64,000 nucleotides of DNA. Source: Deltaproteobacteria bacterium. GTDB lineage: Bacteria; Myxococcota_A; UBA9160; UBA4427. Under the pieces are notes generated by a model. The model saw only the letters and a list, made by a program, of their open reading frames with translations, searched no databases and was not told the origin of the DNA. The DNA is taken from contig JAJDAN010000013.1 in assembly GCA_029261855.1 (NCBI GenBank), forward strand, positions 168,935 to 232,934. The letters are read 5' to 3'. A program made the translations under genes and the position numbers. This document shows, piece after piece, positions 56,607-64,000 of the stretch; positions within the stretch are counted from its first letter, which is position 1; each line of letters starts with the position of its first letter.

Positions 56607-57582
56607 CGATGCGAGCGTGGGCGGGAGCCCGGAAGTCGTCCCCGCCTTCGCCCTCGGCACGGCCGCGTCGCGCCGACTGATGGAACCAGCCATTCGGCTC
56701 GTCCTGTGGTCGTGCGCGGCGCTCGCCGTTGCAGTGACGGTCGGGATCGTGCTGTCGCTGGTGTTCGAGGCCATGCGCTTCTTTGCGAAGGTGCCTGTCA
56801 CGGACTTCCTGTTCGGTCTCGAATGGAGCCCGCAGACGGCACTGCGTGCCGACCAGGTCGGGTCTTCGGGTGCCTTCGGCGCGGTGCCGGTCTTCACGGG
56901 GACCCTGCTGATCACGGGGATCGCCATGGCGGTGGCCGTCCCGCTCGGCCTGTTCTCGGCCATCTACCTCGCCGAGTATGCCCACGCCGGTGTGCGCCGG
57001 ACCGTCAAGCCCGTGCTCGAAGTGCTCGCGGGCATTCCGACCGTCGTCTACGGCTTCTTCGCGGCGCTGCTGATCGCGCCGGCGCTGCGCGACGCCGGCA
57101 AGCCGCTGGGGATAGACGTCTCGTCCGAGAGCGCGCTCGCCGCCGGTCTCGTGATGGGCGTCATGATCATCCCGTTCGTGTCCTCGCTCTCGGACGATGT
57201 CATCCACGCCGTGCCGAACGCATTGCGTGAGGGATCGCTGGGGCTCGGGGCGACCCAGGGAGAGACCATCCGCCGCGTGGTGCTGCCCGCCGCGCTGCCC
57301 GGCATCGTGGGGGCCGTGCTGCTGGCGCTGTCCCGGGCGATCGGCGAGACGATGATCGTCGTGATGGCGGCCGGGCTGGCGGCCCAGCTCACCGCGAACC
57401 CCTTTGCGGCGGTAACCACCGTGACCGTGCAGATCGTGAGCTTGCTGGTCGGCGACCAGGAATTCGACAGCGCCAAGACCCTGGCCGCCTTCGCTCTCGG
57501 CCTGATGCTCTTCGTCGTGACCCTGATCCTCAACGTCATCGCGCTTCACGTCGTGCGGCGCTACCGGGAGCAGTATGAATAG
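56590..57582 (+). CDS. pstC: phosphate ABC transporter permease PstC
   Basis: Inner-membrane permease of 330 aa with about six transmembrane helices from residue 35 onward; the ABC-coupling EAA-like loop is NALREGSLGLGATQGETIRRVVLPAALPGI (in part: REGSLGLGATQGETIRRVVL) near 215-240. With PstA it forms the transmembrane channel for phosphate. The GTG start at 56590 lies inside the end of pstS (17-nt overlap); an internal start such as ATG 56680 is possible and would remove a short polar N-terminus. Its stop overlaps the pstA start by 8 nt. Confidence 0.92.
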   Translation: MSSTCDDASVGGSPEVVPAFALGTAASRRLMEPAIRLVLWSCAALAVAVTVGIVLSLVFEAMRFFAKVPVTDFLFGLEWSPQTALRADQVGSSGAFGAVPVFTGTLLITGIAMAVAVPLGLFSAIYLAEYAHAGVRRTVKPVLEVLAGIPTVVYGFFAALLIAPALRDAGKPLGIDVSSESALAAGLVMGVMIIPFVSSLSDDVIHAVPNALREGSLGLGATQGETIRRVVLPAALPGIVGAVLLALSRAIGETMIVVMAAGLAAQLTANPFAAVTTVTVQIVSLLVGDQEFDSAKTLAAFALGLMLFVVTLILNVIALHVVRRYREQYE

Positions 57583-58885
57583 CGGTGACTCGGCAGCGCA
57601 CGCGGGCGGTGCGCCGGCCGAAGAATCGAAGATCCTCCGGCGCCGCCATCGGGCGGACCGTCGCTTCCGGCTCTACGGCCTGTCTGCCGTGGCGATCGCA
57701 CTGCTGGCCCTGGTCGGCCTGCTCGGGGGCATTGGATGGAACGGGATCTCGGCCTTCCATCACCACCAATTGTTGCTCGACGTCGAGCTCGACCGGGCGG
57801 TTCTCGGTCTGCCTGCGGCGCCCGATGTCGATGAGAGCGCACTCCGCACCGCCAATTACACGGCGGCGATTCGCGAGCGACTGCGAGAGCTGCACCCGGA
57901 GGTCTCGGGTCGCAAGCAGAAGCGGTCGCTGTACGCGCTGGTCAGCTCGATCGCCGGCTTCGAGCTGCAACGCCTCGTGCTCGCCGACCCGGGCCTGCTG
58001 GAGACCTCGGTCTCGCTGGCCCTGCCGCTGTCCGACGAGGCGGGGCGCTACCTCAAGGGCGACATCTCCCGAGACAGCGAGGAGTCGCGCCGAAAGCTGA
58101 AGGACGATCAGCTCGACTGGCTGGACGCGTGGGCGGCACAGGGCCTGATCGAGCGGCGCTTCCACACGCGCTTCTTCACCGGAGGGGACAGCCGCGAGCC
58201 CGAGGTGGCGGGTCTGGGCGGCGCGTTGCTGGGTTCGCTCTGGACCCTGCTCGTGACCCTCGCCCTCTCGTTTCCGATTGGTGTCGCGGCCGCGGTGCAT
58301 CTCGAGGAATTCGCGCCGCGGGGCCGCGTGACCGACTTCCTCGAGGTCAACATCAACAATCTCGCGGCGGTTCCGTCCATCGTCTACGGACTGCTCGGCC
58401 TCGCGGTGTTCCTCAACTTCATGGCGCTGCCGCGCTCGGCGCCCGTGGTCGGCGGCCTGGTGCTCGCGCTCATGACCATGCCGACGATCATCATCGCGGC
58501 GCGTGCCGCCCTGCGTGCCGTCCCGCCGTCGATTCGCGAGGCGGCCCTGGGAGTCGGCGCATCGCCGCCGCAGGTGGTCGCGCATCACGTGCTGCCACTG
58601 GCGCTGCCCGGGATCTTGACCGGAACGATCATCGGCATGGCGCGCGCCCTCGGCGAGACCGCGCCGCTATTGATGATCGGGATGGTTGCCTTCATCGCGG
58701 ATCCGCCGACGGGGCCTCTCGCGCCGTCTACGGTTCTTCCCGTGCAGATCTATCTGTGGGCCGAGAGTCCGGAGCGAGCTTTCCAGGAGCTGACCTTCGG
58801 GGCGATCCTCGTACTCGTCGGCTTCCTGCTGCTGATGAACGCGATCGCCATCGTCCTGCGCAATCGCAGCGAGCAGAGCTGGTAG
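57575..58885 (+). CDS. pstA: phosphate ABC transporter permease PstA with large periplasmic insert
   Basis: Permease of 436 aa, well above the 280-300 aa of E. coli PstA. The first transmembrane helix is at about 33-55; an insert of roughly 155 residues (57-210, the DUF3333-type region, polar and charged) follows; then five helices from 212 with the coupling motif [27 protein letters not shown] (in part: [18 protein letters not shown]) near 325. The extra region is known in alphaproteobacteria and some other groups; its role is unclear. Start ATG 57575 overlaps pstC. A 43-nt gap precedes pstB. Confidence 0.92.
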   Translation: MNSGDSAAHAGGAPAEESKILRRRHRADRRFRLYGLSAVAIALLALVGLLGGIGWNGISAFHHHQLLLDVELDRAVLGLPAAPDVDESALRTANYTAAIRERLRELHPEVSGRKQKRSLYALVSSIAGFELQRLVLADPGLLETSVSLALPLSDEAGRYLKGDISRDSEESRRKLKDDQLDWLDAWAAQGLIERRFHTRFFTGGDSREPEVAGLGGALLGSLWTLLVTLALSFPIGVAAAVHLEEFAPRGRVTDFLEVNINNLAAVPSIVYGLLGLAVFLNFMALPRSAPVVGGLVLALMTMPTIIIAARAALRAVPPSIREAALGVGASPPQVVAHHVLPLALPGILTGTIIGMARALGETAPLLMIGMVAFIADPPTGPLAPSTVLPVQIYLWAESPERAFQELTFGAILVLVGFLLLMNAIAIVLRNRSEQSW

Positions 58886-58928
58886 GCAGGGCTTTCACAT
58901 TCGTTCGAAGAGCAGCATCGAGGAGCCG

Positions 58929-59744
58929 ATGGCGCAGCAGGGTACCGCCGCAGGAACACGAGCAGGAGCGGGGCACGCGCCCGTACCCCGGGCGAAGGTC
59001 TTGTCGCGTGAGCTGTCGGTGTTCTACGGCGAGAAACAGGCGCTGTTCGACATCGCGCTCGACATCAACGCCAACCAGGTGACGTCGCTGATCGGGCCGT
59101 CTGGTTGTGGAAAGTCCACGTTTCTGCGCTGCATCAACCGCATGAACGACGTGATCGATACCTGCCGGGTCACGGGGTCGATCCGTCTCGACGGGCACGA
59201 GGTCTACGATCCGATGGTGGACGTGGTCTCCCTGCGCCGACGGGTCGGCATGGTGTTCCAGAAGCCGAATCCCTTTCCCAAGTCGATCTTCGAGAACGTC
59301 GCGTATGGGCCGAAGATCCACGGGCTGACGAAGGGGCGCGGCGAGCTCGAGGAGTTGGTGGTCTCGAGCCTGGTGCGCGCCGGGCTCTTCGAAGAAGTGA
59401 AGGACCGCCTGCAGGAACCCGGCACCAGCCTCTCCGGTGGGCAACAGCAGCGGCTCTGCATCGCTCGGGCGATCGCGGTGGGACCCGAAGTGATCCTGAT
59501 GGACGAGCCGTGCTCAGCCCTCGACCCGATTGCGACGGCGCGCATCGAAGAGCTGATCGACGAGCTGAGGCAGACCTACACGATCGTCGTCGTGACCCAC
59601 TCGATGCAGCAGGCAGCCCGGATCTCCCAACGCACCGCGTTCTTCCACCTCGGCGTCCTCGTCGAAGCCGGCGACACGTCGAAGATCTTCACGAATCCGG
59701 AAGACGGTCGGACCCAGGACTACATCACAGGGCGCTTCGGCTGA
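58929..59744 (+). CDS. pstB: phosphate ABC transporter ATP-binding protein
   Basis: ATPase of 271 aa powering PstCA. Walker A is GPSGCGKST near residue 58, the Q-loop lies in [14 protein letters not shown] near 110, the ABC signature is LSGGQQQR near 169, and Walker B is [13 protein letters not shown] near 193, followed by the switch His in [10 protein letters not shown]. All match PstB closely, including the C-terminal [10 protein letters not shown]. The N-terminal 20 residues are Ala/Gly-rich and may be disordered. Last gene of pstSCAB; no clear terminator is seen in the 120 bp before the next gene. Confidence 0.95.
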   Translation: MAQQGTAAGTRAGAGHAPVPRAKVLSRELSVFYGEKQALFDIALDINANQVTSLIGPSGCGKSTFLRCINRMNDVIDTCRVTGSIRLDGHEVYDPMVDVVSLRRRVGMVFQKPNPFPKSIFENVAYGPKIHGLTKGRGELEELVVSSLVRAGLFEEVKDRLQEPGTSLSGGQQQRLCIARAIAVGPEVILMDEPCSALDPIATARIEELIDELRQTYTIVVVTHSMQQAARISQRTAFFHLGVLVEAGDTSKIFTNPEDGRTQDYITGRFG

Positions 59745-59865
59745 GCTCCGGGCCCGGGTGGCGGATCCGATACGGATGCGTGCCAGTCGGACAAGCCCGG
59801 CAGGCCGACGCGGAAACCGTTCGGACGTGCGAGAATGATCTCCTTCACAGGGAGAGTTCCTCGCC

Positions 59866-60834
59866 GTGTCCCCCCATCCCTTCCGCTTCGCGGTGCAGAC
59901 CTTCAGTGCTTCTTCCGGCAAGGAGTGGCGAGAGCGCGCCAGGCGGATCGAAGCCCTCGGCTACTCGACGCTGCACCTCGCCGATCACTTCATCGGCCCC
60001 GGTCCCGCGCTCGAAGCGACGCATCACCCCCTGCAGGAGCTGGCCGCCGTGCCGGCCATGGCCGTTGCCGCAGAGGCGACCCAGAGTCTGCGAATCGGTT
60101 GTCGAGTCTTCTGCATCGACTACCACCACCCGGCGATTCTCGCGAAGGAGGCCGCGACCCTCGATTTCTTCTCGGAGGGCCGTCTGGAGCTCGGGCTCGG
60201 GGCGGGCTGGCTGGAGGGCGAGTACGTTGCGGCGGGAATTCCCTTCGATCGTCCGGGTTTGCGAATCGAGCGCCTCGCGGAGACCGTGCAGGTCATCAAG
60301 GCATTGATGGCCGACGGAGAGCCGAAGATCCACGGTGAGCACGTGCACATCGAGGGCTTCGCGGGTGCACCGAAGCCTGTCCAGAAGCCCCATCCTCCCA
60401 TCATGATCGGTGGCGGCGGCAAGAAGGTGTTGGGCCTGGCAGCGCGGGAGGCCGACATCGTCAGCTTCAACTTCAACAACCGCTCCGGGGTGATCGGCCC
60501 CGAGGGCGTGCGCACCGCGACCGCCGAGGCGACGGCCGAGAAGGTTGCGTGGGTGCGCGAGTGTGCGGGTGACCGCGCGGACGAGATCGAGTTCGAGGTG
60601 GGTGCCTACTTCACCTTCGTCACGGACGACGGGGCCGCGGTGGCGAAGGGCATGGGCGGCGCCTTCGGTCTGTCGGCAGAAGACATGATGTGTCACCCGC
60701 ACGCGCTGATCGGAACGATCGACAGCATCTGCGAAGAGCTCGAGCGTCGCCGAGAGCTGTACGGAATGTCCTACGTCACGATCGCCGACAACGCGATGGA
60801 GGCCTTCGCCCCCGTCGTCGCGAGGCTCGCCTAG
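59866..60834 (+). CDS. LLM-class (F420-dependent type) oxidoreductase
   Basis: TIM-barrel luciferase-like monooxygenase-superfamily protein of 322 aa. Family words are RFAVQTFSASSGKEW, the conserved GYSTLHLADHF near residue 31, LRIGCRVFCIDYHHPAILAKEAATLD near 80-105 (in part: IDYHHPAILAKEAATLD), and GRLELGLGAGWLEGEY near 108. Members of this class use reduced F420 or FMN; the cofactor cannot be fixed from sequence alone, and no F420 synthesis gene is in the window. The start is GTG 59866 with GGGAGA about 14 nt before it. Its stop overlaps by one base the GTG of the ThuA-like gene, so they are co-translated. Confidence 0.88.
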   Translation: MSPHPFRFAVQTFSASSGKEWRERARRIEALGYSTLHLADHFIGPGPALEATHHPLQELAAVPAMAVAAEATQSLRIGCRVFCIDYHHPAILAKEAATLDFFSEGRLELGLGAGWLEGEYVAAGIPFDRPGLRIERLAETVQVIKALMADGEPKIHGEHVHIEGFAGAPKPVQKPHPPIMIGGGGKKVLGLAAREADIVSFNFNNRSGVIGPEGVRTATAEATAEKVAWVRECAGDRADEIEFEVGAYFTFVTDDGAAVAKGMGGAFGLSAEDMMCHPHALIGTIDSICEELERRRELYGMSYVTIADNAMEAFAPVVARLA

Positions 60835-61577
60835 TGGCCGCTTCCGAACCCGTTGACGCGGTCCTGGTTTGCGGTGGCAAGTACCACGACATGGATCATG
60901 CGAGGCTCGAGCTGCTCAAACATCTCGCCGAGCACGACGAGGTGCGAACGCAGGTCGCTTGCGACTATCGCGATACGGACGCCATCGCCGCCGCCGATTT
61001 CCTGGTGACCTACACCTGCGATGTCCGGCCGAGCGAGGCAGAGCAGCAGGTACTCGCCGAGTTCGTTCGCAGTGGCAAGCGCTGGCTGGCACTGCACGGC
61101 ACCAACTCGATCCTCGTCTTCGACGGCATGCCGCCGTTCCAGACGCCGCGCTCGCATCCGGTCTTCATGGAGACGCTGGGGAGCCAGTTCCTGGGGCATC
61201 CCCCCATCGCGCCCTATACGGTGACGCGGTGCTCGGACGACCCGCTGGTCGCCGACATCGAGCCCTTCGAGGTCGAAGACGAGCTGTACCTCTGCGAGTA
61301 CCACGAGCCGCTCGAGCCTCTGCTCGACACGCGCTTCACCGGTAAGGCGCCGGGCTTCGCCGAAGACGACTGGTCGGACGACGCGCCGCGTCTCGTCATG
61401 TACCGGAAGTCGGTGGGGGAGGGCGCCGTCCTCTACCTGACGCTCGGGCACTGCCGAGGTCACTATGACATGCGCCCCCTGATGGACTACTACCCCCAGG
61501 TCGAGCGGGGCGCCTGGGAGCTGCCCGTCTTCCACGAGCTGGTCCGCCGCGGTCTGCGCTGGGCGATTCGCGGCTAA
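60834..61577 (+). CDS. ThuA-like domain protein
   Basis: Protein of 247 aa with a class I glutamine-amidotransferase-like ThuA fold. Typical motifs: VLVCGGKYHDM at the N-terminus, DFLVTYTCDVRPSE near 52, RWLALHGTNSILV near 83, PRLVMYRKSVGEGAVLYLTLGHCRGHYD near 185-212 (in part: YLTLGHCRGHYD). ThuA proteins are linked with disaccharide (3-keto-trehalose or sucrose) utilisation, often near DUF1080 proteins and oxidoreductases. The GTG start shares one base with the stop of the LLM oxidoreductase. A REP-like element follows 2 nt after its stop. Confidence 0.87.
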   Translation: MAASEPVDAVLVCGGKYHDMDHARLELLKHLAEHDEVRTQVACDYRDTDAIAAADFLVTYTCDVRPSEAEQQVLAEFVRSGKRWLALHGTNSILVFDGMPPFQTPRSHPVFMETLGSQFLGHPPIAPYTVTRCSDDPLVADIEPFEVEDELYLCEYHEPLEPLLDTRFTGKAPGFAEDDWSDDAPRLVMYRKSVGEGAVLYLTLGHCRGHYDMRPLMDYYPQVERGAWELPVFHELVRRGLRWAIRG

Positions 61578-61579
61578 GT

Positions 61580-61632
61580 GGCCGGAACCGCAGGCTCCGG
61601 CTTGCTGCGGGTACGCGGCCTTCGGCTGCGCA
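61580..61632 (+). repeat. REP-like two-hairpin element, copy 3
   Basis: GGCCGGAACCGCAGGCTCCGG followed by CTTGCTGCGGGT and GCGGCCTTCGGCTGCGC, diverged from the 23607 units but preserving both hairpins: the second stem has the changed bases on both sides, including a G-U pair. It starts 3 nt after the ThuA-like stop codon in the same orientation as the gene. Confidence 0.75.
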
Positions 61633-61725
61633 CGCTCCTGGCTCCGTGACCTGGCGGGCGCGCGGACATCCAACCCTGACGATTCGCGTCTCATCCCCCA
61701 CCCCCACCCGGAACGGAGAAGCCCC

Positions 61726-62376
61726 ATGAAGTTCTACAACTCACTCGGTCCCAACCCCCGCCTCGTTCGCATGTTCATGCTCGAAAAGGGCATGGAGCTG
61801 CCCAGCGAGGAAGTCGACATCATGGCGGGCGCGAACCGGCAGGAGCCCTACCTGTCGGCGAACCCCTGGGGAGAGATGCCCAGTCTCGAGCTCGACGACG
61901 GTCGCGTCATCGCCGAGACGACGGCGATCTGCGAGTACCTCGAAGAGCAGCAGCCGGCGCCCGCGCTGGTTGGGTCCGACGCCGCTGAGCGGGCGAACAC
62001 GCGCATGTGGCTGCGTCGGGTCGAAATCCACATCACGGGGCCGATGACCGACGCCTTCCGATCGGGTGCGGGCCAGGCCATGTTCAAGGACCGCCGCCAC
62101 CTGGTTCCCCAGGCCGTGGACGACTGGGCGGCCATCGCGCGCGAGGGCACCGCTCGTCTCGATGCGGCCATCGCCGGGCGCGACTTCATCGCGGGCGATT
62201 CCTTCGGCCTTGCCGACATCTACGCGTACTGCCTGATCGACTTCGGCGGCGGCGTCGGCCAGCCCTTCGACCCGGCAAACGCGAACGTGGCCTCCTGGTT
62301 CCAGCGGATCGCCAGCCGTCCGAGTGCCGAGAAGAGCATTCACCCCGCGGCCGCGGCGGGCGGGATGCGCGCCTGA
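61726..62376 (+). CDS. glutathione S-transferase family protein
   Basis: GST of 216 aa. The N-terminal thioredoxin-like domain (MKFYNSLGPNPRLVRMF, then NPWGEMPSLELDDGRVIAETTAICEYLEE, of which GEMPSLELDDGRVIAETTAI holds the cis-Pro and the glutathione-binding Glu/Thr) is followed by a helical C-terminal domain with ARLDAAIAGRDFIAGDSFGLADIYAYC near 145-170, the usual N-capping box. It would conjugate or reduce electrophilic substrates with glutathione. CGGAGA precedes the ATG by about 7 nt. The next gene has its own promoter-like elements 50 nt downstream. Confidence 0.92.
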   Translation: MKFYNSLGPNPRLVRMFMLEKGMELPSEEVDIMAGANRQEPYLSANPWGEMPSLELDDGRVIAETTAICEYLEEQQPAPALVGSDAAERANTRMWLRRVEIHITGPMTDAFRSGAGQAMFKDRRHLVPQAVDDWAAIAREGTARLDAAIAGRDFIAGDSFGLADIYAYCLIDFGGGVGQPFDPANANVASWFQRIASRPSAEKSIHPAAAAGGMRA

Positions 62377-62429
62377 GGGTCCCCAGGGCCTGAGATGGAA
62401 GAGGATGGGTCCCGAGTAGTGCGCCGGGG

Positions 62430-62464
62430 TTGCTTATTGAGTACCACTCAGTAAGCTCTCGGTC
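62430..62464 (+). promoter_or_regulatory. tetR promoter/operator: palindrome between −35 and −10
   Basis: GCTTATTGAGT-ACC-ACTCAGTAAGC (62432-62456) is a 25-bp palindrome with one mismatch. It is bracketed by TTGCTT (62430-62435) and TAAGCT (62452-62457), 16 nt apart, so a bound regulator would block the promoter. The GTG start of the TetR gene follows TAAGCT by 7 nt, which also suggests a leaderless transcript. Confidence 0.65.
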
Positions 62465-63097
62465 GTGCTCTCGACCGACCCCTCTTCTGCATCCCCGGCC
62501 CGGGCTCGCCGTCGCGCCCCCGACGAGAAGCGGGAGCAGATCCTCGCGGCGGCGGCCGCGCTCTTCGGGGACGAAGGCTATGCGGGCGCGACGACCGCCC
62601 GCATCGCGAGCCGTGCCGAAGTGTCCGAGGGCATCGTCTTCCATCATTTCGGCTCGAAGCGAGAGCTGTTCCGACAGGTGGTCGCCGAGTACGGCCGCTC
62701 GTTCGTTCGCGCCATGTTCGGCGACGATCCGGCCGCCGAGCCGAGGTCTTCTCAGCTCGCCATCGCGGCGGGCTTCGCATTCGTTCGCGAGCATCGCGGC
62801 CTGCACCGCGCCTTCGCGACCCGGGACCCCGAGCTGGCTTCTCTCGTCGAGGAAGGCACCCACGATCCCATCGTCGCCGCCCTCGAGAAGACCCTGCAGG
62901 CGGGCGTCGATCACGGCGTGACCCGGCCGATGAAGGTCCGGGTCGTCGCCGAACTTTGTTATGCCCTCGTGGACGGTGCCCTGCGCGCCTGCTTCCTCGA
63001 GGGCGATGGAAGCAACGAGGACGAGTACCTCGCCGAAGCCATCCACTGCGTGGATCGCGCCACTGCGCTCCACCCCGAATCGAGGAATCCTGCATGA
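62465..63097 (+). CDS. TetR-family transcriptional regulator
   Basis: Regulator of 210 aa. The HTH occupies about residues 20-66: REQILAAAAALFGDEGYAGATTARIASRAEVSEGIVFHHFGSKRELF (in part: TTARIASRAEVSEGIVFHHF). The C-terminal helical domain is the ligand pocket and is not conserved enough to name a ligand. It starts at GTG 62465 directly behind a palindromic operator, so it likely represses itself. Its stop overlaps by 4 nt (ATGA) the carotenoid-oxygenase gene, which it probably controls as one operon. Confidence 0.9.
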   Translation: MLSTDPSSASPARARRRAPDEKREQILAAAAALFGDEGYAGATTARIASRAEVSEGIVFHHFGSKRELFRQVVAEYGRSFVRAMFGDDPAAEPRSSQLAIAAGFAFVREHRGLHRAFATRDPELASLVEEGTHDPIVAALEKTLQAGVDHGVTRPMKVRVVAELCYALVDGALRACFLEGDGSNEDEYLAEAIHCVDRATALHPESRNPA

Positions 63098-64000
63098 GCA
63101 AGCCGATCGCCGCCGCCCCTTATCTCGAAGGAAACTTCGCGCCCTGGTCCGTCGAGGGCGACGTCCACGACGTGGCCGTCGAGGGACAGATCCCGCGCGA
63201 GCTGAACGGCGCCTACTACCGCAACGGACCCAACCCGCAGTTCGCACCGCGGGGCCGCTACCACTGGTTCGACGGCGACGGCATGATCCACGGCTTCTTC
63301 TTCGAGAACGGTCGCTGCGACTACCGGAACCGCTGGGTGCGGACCGAGCGCTTCGAGCGGGAGCGAGCCGAGGGAGAGAGTCTCTTCGGAGGCCTGGGCG
63401 ACATGACCGCGGGTGATCCGCGGGCGGAGGGGGTCAGCGGCAACGCGGCCAATACGAACATCGTCTGGCACGGCGGGCGTCTGCTCGCACTGTGGGAAGC
63501 CGGTCCGCCCACGGAGCTCGATCCGCAGACTCTCGAGACGCGCGGTCTCTTCGAATTCGACGGCAAGCTCCAGCGCAAGGTCGACCCGGCCCTCGCCGGC
63601 AACGAGGACGGCATCGTCCCCGGCATCGTGACCGCTCATCCGAAGATCGATCCCGACTCCGGTGAGATGCACTTCTTCGGCTACGCGCCGTTCCCCCCGT
63701 ACCTGACCTACATGGTCGCGAACAAGCAGGGCCAGCTCATCCGCAGCGAGGAGATCGACGTTCCCTACGCGAGCATGATGCACGACTTCATCGTGACCGA
63801 GTCCCACGTGGTCTTTCCGGTATTCCCGGCCGCGTTCGACTTCGAGTTGATCGAGACCACGGGCTCGCCGCTCGGGTGGCAGCCCGAGCGGGGTACGCAC
63901 ATCGGCGTCATGCCCCGGAACGGCGGCAATGCCGACGTCGTCTGGGTGCAGAGCGATCCCTGTTACGTCTTCCATCCGATGAACGCCCACAGCGAAGGGG
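63094..64000 (+). CDS. carotenoid oxygenase family protein (3' end beyond window)
   Basis: First 302 residues of a carotenoid/stilbene cleavage oxygenase; the full family length is 450-500 aa, so the gene runs beyond the window end. The start ELNGAYYRNGPNPQF near 36 and HWFDGDGMIHGFFFENGR near 58 are family marks. Three of the four iron-binding histidines are visible: in IVTAHPKIDPDSGEMHFFGY near 180, in MMHDFIVTESHVVFP near 230, and in VFHPMNAH near 295. The enzyme is a nonhaem iron dioxygenase that splits a carbon-carbon double bond of carotenoids, apocarotenoids or stilbenes. The ATG is fused to the TetR stop, so translation is coupled. Confidence 0.92.
   Translation, partial: MSKPIAAAPYLEGNFAPWSVEGDVHDVAVEGQIPRELNGAYYRNGPNPQFAPRGRYHWFDGDGMIHGFFFENGRCDYRNRWVRTERFERERAEGESLFGGLGDMTAGDPRAEGVSGNAANTNIVWHGGRLLALWEAGPPTELDPQTLETRGLFEFDGKLQRKVDPALAGNEDGIVPGIVTAHPKIDPDSGEMHFFGYAPFPPYLTYMVANKQGQLIRSEEIDVPYASMMHDFIVTESHVVFPVFPAAFDFELIETTGSPLGWQPERGTHIGVMPRNGGNADVVWVQSDPCYVFHPMNAHSEG

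Noticed and set aside
1..64000. tRNA, rRNA, CRISPR arrays, prophage or insertion sequences
   Set aside because: No cloverleaf, ribosomal RNA segment, regularly spaced spacer array, integrase or transposase was recognised on either strand.

Overview
This 64 kb window is GC-rich (roughly two thirds by eye) bacterial chromosome with dense, short-spaced genes. Outer-membrane porins, lipoproteins, a Coq4-like protein, multihaem c-type cytochromes, many acyl-CoA/CoA-transferase enzymes, an F420-type LLM oxidoreductase and a selenoprotein point to a two-membraned, aerobic, lipid-degrading bacterium. An uncultured Myxococcota/deltaproteobacteria-like or Binatota-like lineage fits best, but this is inference. 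No rRNA, tRNA, CRISPR array, phage or transposase was seen.

Layout. 1-7 kb: paired acyl-CoA dehydrogenases, a quinone oxidoreductase, a cytochrome c/beta-propeller lipoprotein and a DUF1080 protein, then a gap of ordered repeats. 7-12 kb: acyl-CoA synthetase, sulfatase, a membrane protein and an SDR. 12.3-14.7 kb: an FAD oxidoreductase overlapping an ECF41-type sigma factor, with an ECF41-like promoter in front. 14.7-25.3 kb: secreted proteins of unknown function, a double CaiB/BaiF CoA-transferase, an eight-haem TPR lipoprotein, a sugar kinase plus nucleotidyltransferase, and an FG-GAP protein. 25.4-31.4 kb: oxidoreductases, gmd, a DUF427 protein, an ArsC-like selenoprotein read through an in-frame TGA, epoxide hydrolase, quinone oxidoreductase and aldolase. 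31.5-43.2 kb: flavin monooxygenase, Coq4, Nudix, lipase, SGNH hydrolase, amidohydrolase with a small upstream ORF, a frameshifted outer-membrane gene, an enoyl-CoA hydratase-like protein, DUF763 and an MBL hydrolase. 43.4-50.3 kb: envelope proteins, ArsC phosphatase fold, carbonic anhydrase, SulP transporter and a divergent OxyR-like regulator. 50.5-59.7 kb: a complete Pho locus (porin, phoR, phoB, phoU divergent from pstSCAB, with a Pho box between). 59.9-64 kb: LLM oxidoreductase, ThuA-like protein, GST, TetR regulator and a carotenoid oxygenase cut by the window end.

How the genes work together. The Pho locus is a self-contained phosphate-starvation module. The SulP transporter, carbonic anhydrase and LysR regulator look like a bicarbonate module. 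The sigma factor and FAD oxidoreductase form an autoregulated unit. The rest is mainly catabolism of acyl-CoAs, hydrophobic or oxygenated substrates and sugars.

Most notable: the selenoprotein with a bacterial-SECIS-like hairpin, the ECF41 promoter/operon, a two-hairpin repeat found directly after stop codons in sense orientation, an OxyR-family regulator that has lost its peroxidatic cysteine but sits behind an OxyR-type box, a 7-bp duplication that breaks an outer-membrane gene, and several apparently leaderless promoters.
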